Shown: positions 59,182 to 64,000 of the stretch, one piece after another
Layout: every line of letters begins with the position of its first letter
Numbering within the stretch: position 1 is the first letter of the stretch
DNA from: Mycobacterium alsense
GTDB taxonomy: Bacteria > Actinomycetota > Actinomycetes > Mycobacteriales > Mycobacteriaceae
Length of the DNA stretch: 64,000 nt
Assembly (NCBI RefSeq): GCF_002086635.1
Contig: NZ_MVHD01000001.1
Coordinates: 1 to 64,000 of the forward strand
Direction of reading: 5' to 3'
Notes under the pieces: generated by a model
Seen by the model: only the letters and a program-made list of their open reading frames with translations
Told to the model about the DNA's origin: nothing
Databases searched by the model: none
Made by a program: the position numbers and the translations under genes

Positions 59182-59798
59182 CAGTGGCGGTGGGTGTTGT
59201 CGGGCTGGCGCGGGTCGCCAGGGTGTTCGTAGCCGGGCGCGAGCCGGACCGCCTCGGCGCGGCGCGCGTCCAGCCACACGCGGAAGGCGCGCCGGCGCGC
59301 GGCGCCGCGCAGATGGTCGGCGATCGCCGCGCGCACCTGCGCCAGCGGCGGCCCGGCCTGCGGCGGGGCGCGCCAGCCGTGCGGGCCGGGGCTGGGCGCG
59401 GCGAACCGCAGCGGGTTGCGGGCGTGGTAGCCGGCGACGTCGTCGTCGCTGACGTCGACGGCGGCGGTGACGGCGGCGAACAGCGTTCGCGCCCGTGGAT
59501 CGGCCAGCGCCGCGGCGGCCACGCTGCCGATCTCCAGCCGCGCGGTGGCGTCGGGCAGCAGGTCGGCCTCGGCGGGCGCGTCGCGCCCGGTCAGGCCGCG
59601 GGCGGCGGCCTCGGCGGCGACCACGCGCCGGGTCACGATCAGTTGGGTGAGCCAGCGCCGCAGCTGCCGGCCCTCGCTGGTCCCGCGCCCGGGCAGCGCG
59701 GCGGCCGCCGGGCCGCGGCGCAGCCGCGCCTCGGCGGCGTCGACCTCGTCGACGGGGACCGGTTCGCCGGCGACGGTGGCCACCCACCCGGGGCTCAT
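59181..59798 (-). CDS. Small foldase-like protein (annotated FabD2 in M. tuberculosis)
   Basis: A 205-residue protein at the Rv0649 place, which I recall as "possible malonyl CoA-ACP transacylase FabD2". I see no GHSxGE nucleophile elbow or other FabD motif. Instead SDDDVAGYHARNPLRF resembles the segment before the parvulin domain in SurA/PrsA-like foldases, and the C-terminus has a run LAQVRAAIADHLRGAARRRAF as in those proteins. No signal peptide. ATG at 59798 overlaps the GH38 stop (ATGA). Function uncertain. Confidence 0.7.
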   Translation of the reverse strand: MSPGWVATVAGEPVPVDEVDAAEARLRRGPAAAALPGRGTSEGRQLRRWLTQLIVTRRVVAAEAAARGLTGRDAPAEADLLPDATARLEIGSVAAAALADPRARTLFAAVTAAVDVSDDDVAGYHARNPLRFAAPSPGPHGWRAPPQAGPPLAQVRAAIADHLRGAARRRAFRVWLDARRAEAVRLAPGYEHPGDPRQPDNTHRH

Positions 59799-62700
59799 GT
59801 CACGGTCACCTTCACCGCCGGCGAGTAGAGCAGCCGACCGGCGCAGCCGACCCGGACCAACGCCCACCACCGCCCAGGGTCGAGCCAGGCGGGCGGGGCC
59901 ACCTCGAAGTCGAGCTCGACGGTGCCGCGGGCGGGCAGCACCGCGCCGAGCGCGGCGGGGCCAATCCACTCCCAGGTGCCCCACGGGCTGATCAGGTGCG
60001 CCTCGACCGCCAGGTCGGCCCGCGCCCGGGTGCCGACGGTCACGGTCAGCCGGGCCGTGTCCCCGGGCGCGAGCTCGACGTCGGCCGGGCCGTCGACGAG
60101 GTGGACCAGGTCGGTCCCGCGGACCTCGCCGCCCGCCGCGCGCGCGCCGACCTCGACGATGCACACGTCCTCGACCACCTGGCGCCACGACGCGGGGAGG
60201 TCGTCGCCGGTCAGGCACAGCTGGGCGCGCACCGGGTAGGGGCCGGGCTTCGCCCGCGCCGGGATCGACACCACGATGTCGGCCTCGCGGTGATCGCCGG
60301 CGCACAGCGTGAAGGGCAGCGCGGCCGGTGTGGCCGACCACCCGGCGGGGCACGCGACGGTCACCGCGCCGCGCACCGCGGCGTCGCTGCAATCGCTGGC
60401 CGCGGTGAGCCGCAACACCACCTCTCCGCCCGGCGGGCCCGCCAAGCGCTGCGGGTGCAGGTGCGCGACGGCCGGCAGGCCGCCGAGCGGCGCGGGCCCG
60501 CGGTTGTGCAGCCAATACCGCGCGTAGAGCGGCTGCGCCGCTTCGGCGTTGGGCGCGAGCTCGGCAGAATCCCCCGCGCCACCGGGCATTTCGAGGTGGG
60601 CCAGCACGGTGGCCACCTGATAGCCGTGCAGGTCGATCGACGCGGCGCCCGCCGGCGGACCGGCGAGCGGGTTTTCCAGCAGATCGGCGCGCCGCAGCGC
60701 GCTCAGTTTGCCCACCCCGGAGTCGACCGACACCCGGGCGCCCCGGCCCGTCGTCTCCACCAACCGCAGGACCACCTCGCCCGGGTCCAGCGGGCGTGCG
60801 CTGCACGACGCCAGCGGGTTGCCGGCCGCCTTGAGGGCCGCCAGCTGCACGACGCCGGCGGGCTCGACGCGCAGCAGCGATCCCGTCGGCGCGGCCCCGC
60901 CCCGCCCGCCGCCGGGCACGGCGAGCAGCGGGTGGGCGAACTCGGCGCTGCGGGCCGGGATCGCCGCCCGCCGCCAGTCGCCGTCGCCGCTGACCAGCGC
61001 GTAGTCGAAGGTGTGCGTCCAGTGCTGGAGCTGGAAGTTGGATCCGTCGGGCGCGGTGCGGCGCGGGTCGTCGATCCACGTGCCGGACGGCCAGCCGGTG
61101 CAGGAGCGCAGCAGCGCGGTGTGCAGGGTGCCGTCGGGGTCGACGGCGAAGCTCGGCACGCCGCGGTTGAACAGCGCGACCGTGCGGTCCTCGAAGGGGC
61201 CCATGCCCGACGGCGCCCGCTGGGACACGCGGATCTCGGCGGCCTGCGAGTTCGCCAGCTCGCCGGCCACCGACGCGATCGCGGCGGCCAGGCCCTCGTC
61301 GCGGACGCCGTCGTCGCCGTCGATCACCAGGACGGGCAGCGCCCGCGGCCCGCTCAGGTCCGCGCCGGGCACCCAGGCGGCCGCCAGCGGGGTCGCGGCC
61401 GGCACCCAGAGCCTCGCCCGGCCGGTTTCGGCCAGCTGGCGCTCGAGCTCGGCGGCGTATTCCGGATCTGCCTGCGTCAGAACGTCTTTGGTGAAGGAGT
61501 TGCGGGCGGGCCCGCCGAGGGCGATCCGGACGTCGGGCAGGTTGGAGTCGACATCGAGGCGGCCGTAGCGCGGCTTGTCGGCGCCGCTGCAGGTGGCCGT
61601 CACCCCGGCGCGGACCAGCGCGACCATCAGCTCGCGGGCCAGCGGCCCGGACCCGGCCTCGGCCGGCGCCACCACCTCGGCCACCGAGAGCGCCCGCACC
61701 GCCTTACCCAGGGCGCCCTCGACGCGGACCCGCGCCGCCGAGGACAGCCCGAACCAGCCGTAGGCCGGGTTGTCCAGCGTCCACGGGTGTTGCGCGGTGT
61801 CCACCGAGCGGTCGCCCTCGTGCAGCAGCGCGAAGCCCCGCCCGATGACGGCGTCGCCGACCTCGCTGACCGGCATGGCGCCCGGCACGGGGCACGGCCA
61901 GCGCAGCCGCAGCAGGCGGTCCTCGCCGGTGAATTCGTCGACGGTGGTGCGGCAGTCCAGCCGGGCCACGCCGTCCCACAGGGTCAGGGTTTGGGTGTAG
62001 CGCAGCTGCCCGCCGATGCGGCCGCGCACCACCAGCCGCTGGCCGAGCGGGCCGTGGAAGGCCTGCACGCGCGCCGGGTACGCCGACGAGCAGACCACGG
62101 GGCCGCGGGGCAGGAGGTGCCACGGCCCCTCCCCCTGCGTCGGGTGCTGCGAATATTCCTCGTACAGGGCGAGCTCGTTGCCCACCCGGCCCTCGGCGAT
62201 CAGCTGGCGGCCGTCCCGCTCCCACGACACGACCGTCCCGCCGCGCCGCGGGTCGACCTCCAGCCGGTGGTGCTCGTTGGCGATCCGGAAGCCGGGAACC
62301 GGCCGCCAGCCGGCCCCGGCGGCCCCGTCGTCGCCGGGCACCAGCCGGTAGGCCCGCCAGCCCAGCGACGGCACGTCGCGCGCCAGCCAGGTGACCGAGC
62401 GCCCGCCGTGCTCGACGTGCGCGGGCACCCGGGCGCCGTCGGCGTCGAGCACCCGGACCCCCGGGCCCAGCGGCGTGACCGGCCGGGCGGTGACGACGTC
62501 GGTGCGCCGGTGCGCCAGCGGGTTCCAGACGGTCACGTCGCCGGCGTGGGCCCGCGCGCCGCCGGACGGCCCGGACAACTCGGCCAGGGCGTTGTCGCGG
62601 GCCGTGCGGCCCAGCTGCCACGCGTCGCGCCACCCGGTCAGCAGGTCGAGGTAGACCTGGTCGGACTCCGAGCCGGTGATCGCGTCGTGGTGCGCGCCGT

Positions 62701-64000
62701 AGGCCAGCTGCACCCACGCCTTGGCCAGGGCGGCCTGCGGGTACGGCGCGCCGGCCAGCAGCCCGGCGAACACGGCGAAGCGCTCGGCTTCCAGGACGGC
62801 ATTCTCGGCGGCCCGGTTGGCCTGCTTGGTGTCGATGTAGGACACGTCCTTGCCGGTGTAGATCGGGTTCATGTCCCGGGTCTGCGGTGACGGCCCCGAA
62901 GACGACGACCCGCGCTGCGCCAGCTCGGCGCGCACCGCCGCGAAGAACTCCCGCGGCAGCGCGCACACGAACCGCGGCCACGTGTAGCGCGCGGCCCAGT
63001 CGCGGTGGATCGCGGTGACCCACTTGTTCGGCGGGGTGTAGTCGGTCCCGACCGGCAGCAACACGTTGCGGGTCAGGGCGACCGCCTTGAGCTGATCGAA
63101 CAGCTGGTAGGTGGCGTCCTCGGCCTCGGCCAGGGTGGTCGACGAGTCCATCCACCAGCCCGCCGAGTAGTGCGCGGGCATGTAGTGGGTCAGCAGGCCG
63201 CGGCCCGACGGCGCGATCCACTCGAACTCGCTGCAGAACTGCATGCCCTCGACGCCGCCGGAATGCGCCGGGCCCCACTGGTGGTGGGGTCCACGGGCCC
63301 ACGAGCTCGACGTCAGCCCGGCGTCGGCGGCCATACCGGGGAACTGCGGGTCGTGGCCGAACACGTCGAGCTGCCACGCGGTGGCCGGGTCGGCGCCGAG
63401 CACGTCACGCTGAAAACCCATGCCGTGCACCAGGTTTCGAATGGTGGTTTCCGGGCTGGTGAGGTTGGTGTTGGGCTCGTTGTAGGTGCCGCCCATCACC
63501 TCGACGCGGCCCTGCACGATGAGCCGGCGCAGGTCGGCGCGGTCCTCGGGGCGGGTGTCCCAGTACGGCTTGAGGTAGTCCACCTCGGCGAGCACGAACT
63601 TGTATTCGGGCTCGCGGCGGGCCATCTCCAGGTGCGCGTGCACCAGCTCGAAGCCATTGGTCTGGCGCGCGCGGCCGGGCGGGTCTTCGGTCCACTCGCT
63701 GGTGTAGGCGCCCTGGGTGTTCCACCAGACGGGGTCGTAGTGGAAGTGGCTGACCATGAACATCGTCCAGCCGGGCTCGGCCACGGTGAACTCGAAGGCC
63801 AACGTCGCGTCGGGCCCCGCGTGCGCCACCGCGGCCCGTCGCTGTCCGACGCGCGGCCGGTCGACCGTCAGCGGCACCTCGACGACCTCGAACCCGGCCC
63901 GGTCTCCCGCGGCGACGGCCTCGCCGCTCAGGCCGTCGCCGTCGATGCGGATCGGCGTCGGCTGCTCGCAGCCGGCGACGGTGACGCGCGCCAGTTGCAG
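59795..64000 (-). CDS. Alpha-mannosidase, glycoside hydrolase family 38 (5' end outside window)
   Basis: At least 1,401 residues, open at the right edge: the frame runs on past the GTG at 63877 (VTVAGCEQPTPIRIDGDG and more), so the start lies outside. GH38 motifs: SHFHYDPVWW (zinc His and Asp), TAWQLDVFGHDPQFP (nucleophile Asp), MGGTYNEPNTN and AYGAHHDAITGSESD. It hydrolyses terminal alpha-mannose. C-terminal beta-sandwich domains follow. Corresponds to Rv0648. No signal peptide is visible in the part seen. Confidence 0.93.
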   Translation of the reverse strand: MQLARVTVAGCEQPTPIRIDGDGLSGEAVAAGDRAGFEVVEVPLTVDRPRVGQRRAAVAHAGPDATLAFEFTVAEPGWTMFMVSHFHYDPVWWNTQGAYTSEWTEDPPGRARQTNGFELVHAHLEMARREPEYKFVLAEVDYLKPYWDTRPEDRADLRRLIVQGRVEVMGGTYNEPNTNLTSPETTIRNLVHGMGFQRDVLGADPATAWQLDVFGHDPQFPGMAADAGLTSSSWARGPHHQWGPAHSGGVEGMQFCSEFEWIAPSGRGLLTHYMPAHYSAGWWMDSSTTLAEAEDATYQLFDQLKAVALTRNVLLPVGTDYTPPNKWVTAIHRDWAARYTWPRFVCALPREFFAAVRAELAQRGSSSSGPSPQTRDMNPIYTGKDVSYIDTKQANRAAENAVLEAERFAVFAGLLAGAPYPQAALAKAWVQLAYGAHHDAITGSESDQVYLDLLTGWRDAWQLGRTARDNALAELSGPSGGARAHAGDVTVWNPLAHRRTDVVTARPVTPLGPGVRVLDADGARVPAHVEHGGRSVTWLARDVPSLGWRAYRLVPGDDGAAGAGWRPVPGFRIANEHHRLEVDPRRGGTVVSWERDGRQLIAEGRVGNELALYEEYSQHPTQGEGPWHLLPRGPVVCSSAYPARVQAFHGPLGQRLVVRGRIGGQLRYTQTLTLWDGVARLDCRTTVDEFTGEDRLLRLRWPCPVPGAMPVSEVGDAVIGRGFALLHEGDRSVDTAQHPWTLDNPAYGWFGLSSAARVRVEGALGKAVRALSVAEVVAPAEAGSGPLARELMVALVRAGVTATCSGADKPRYGRLDVDSNLPDVRIALGGPARNSFTKDVLTQADPEYAAELERQLAETGRARLWVPAATPLAAAWVPGADLSGPRALPVLVIDGDDGVRDEGLAAAIASVAGELANSQAAEIRVSQRAPSGMGPFEDRTVALFNRGVPSFAVDPDGTLHTALLRSCTGWPSGTWIDDPRRTAPDGSNFQLQHWTHTFDYALVSGDGDWRRAAIPARSAEFAHPLLAVPGGGRGGAAPTGSLLRVEPAGVVQLAALKAAGNPLASCSARPLDPGEVVLRLVETTGRGARVSVDSGVGKLSALRRADLLENPLAGPPAGAASIDLHGYQVATVLAHLEMPGGAGDSAELAPNAEAAQPLYARYWLHNRGPAPLGGLPAVAHLHPQRLAGPPGGEVVLRLTAASDCSDAAVRGAVTVACPAGWSATPAALPFTLCAGDHREADIVVSIPARAKPGPYPVRAQLCLTGDDLPASWRQVVEDVCIVEVGARAAGGEVRGTDLVHLVDGPADVELAPGDTARLTVTVGTRARADLAVEAHLISPWGTWEWIGPAALGAVLPARGTVELDFEVAPPAWLDPGRWWALVRVGCAGRLLYSPAVKVTVT

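Noticed and set aside
59996..62890. 964-codon plus-strand open frame
   Set aside because: Shadow of the GH38 mannosidase in a high-GC gene; no recognisable domain.

Overview
This is a high-GC actinobacterial chromosome segment from a slow-growing Mycobacterium. Supporting this are PE and PE_PGRS proteins, a mycofactocin cluster, a 1,316-residue RpoC, RpoB with the mycobacterial rifampicin-region sequence, mce-linked Mkl, LpqP, and gene order that (from memory) follows M. tuberculosis Rv0648 to Rv0713 in inverted orientation. PE_PGRS genes argue against M. avium itself. I cannot name the species.

Layout from left to right. 1-6909: a PE_PGRS gene at the edge, then a sulfatase module (formylglycine-generating enzyme, two tandem DUF4436 membrane proteins, a lipoprotein, arylsulfatase AtsA). 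7047-13034: the S10 ribosomal operon (rpsJ to rpsQ) with a clear promoter and long leader. 13058-16381: a divergent TetR/MFS drug-efflux pair and a PE gene. 16398-24703: the mycofactocin cluster (mftR with a DUF2332 partner; mftA,B,C,D,E,F,G), with an odd 178-bp gap between mftD and mftE. 24757-29580: an ECF sigma factor with a triple-VOC protein, facing a three-gene redox operon (mycofactocin-type SDR, FAD reductase, 2-hydroxyacid dehydrogenase). 29640-32864: a SHOCT membrane protein, a PE gene and a frameshift-split PE_PGRS gene. 33048-37751: the str operon (rpsL, rpsG, fusA, tuf), with MIRU-like tandem repeats between fusA and tuf. 37768-45335: TetR, two DUF3060 exported proteins, and a lipid-catabolism run (echA5, paaX-like, echA4, fadE8, lpqP, nfo). 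45469-53243: rpoBC. 53460-64000: mkl, a carotenoid oxygenase/TetR pair, rplJL, a ROK kinase, a small foldase-like protein and a truncated GH38 alpha-mannosidase.

How the parts work together: four operons for translation and transcription (S10, str, rpoBC, rplJL) share very similar promoters: a -35 resembling TTGACC, a 17-18 bp spacer, and TATTGT or TACTGT as -10. The mycofactocin cluster makes a peptide-derived redox cofactor; the SDR at 28753-29580 is the kind of dehydrogenase that uses it, and MftG re-oxidises it. FGE activates AtsA by converting its active-site Cys to formylglycine. Compared with M. tuberculosis as I remember it, the mmpS5/mmpL5/Rv0678 block, the toxin-antitoxin island before rpoB and the ceramidase after rpoC are absent, while MFS/TetR, PE genes and sigma/VOC genes are extra. 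No rRNA, tRNA, CRISPR array or insertion sequence was recognised.
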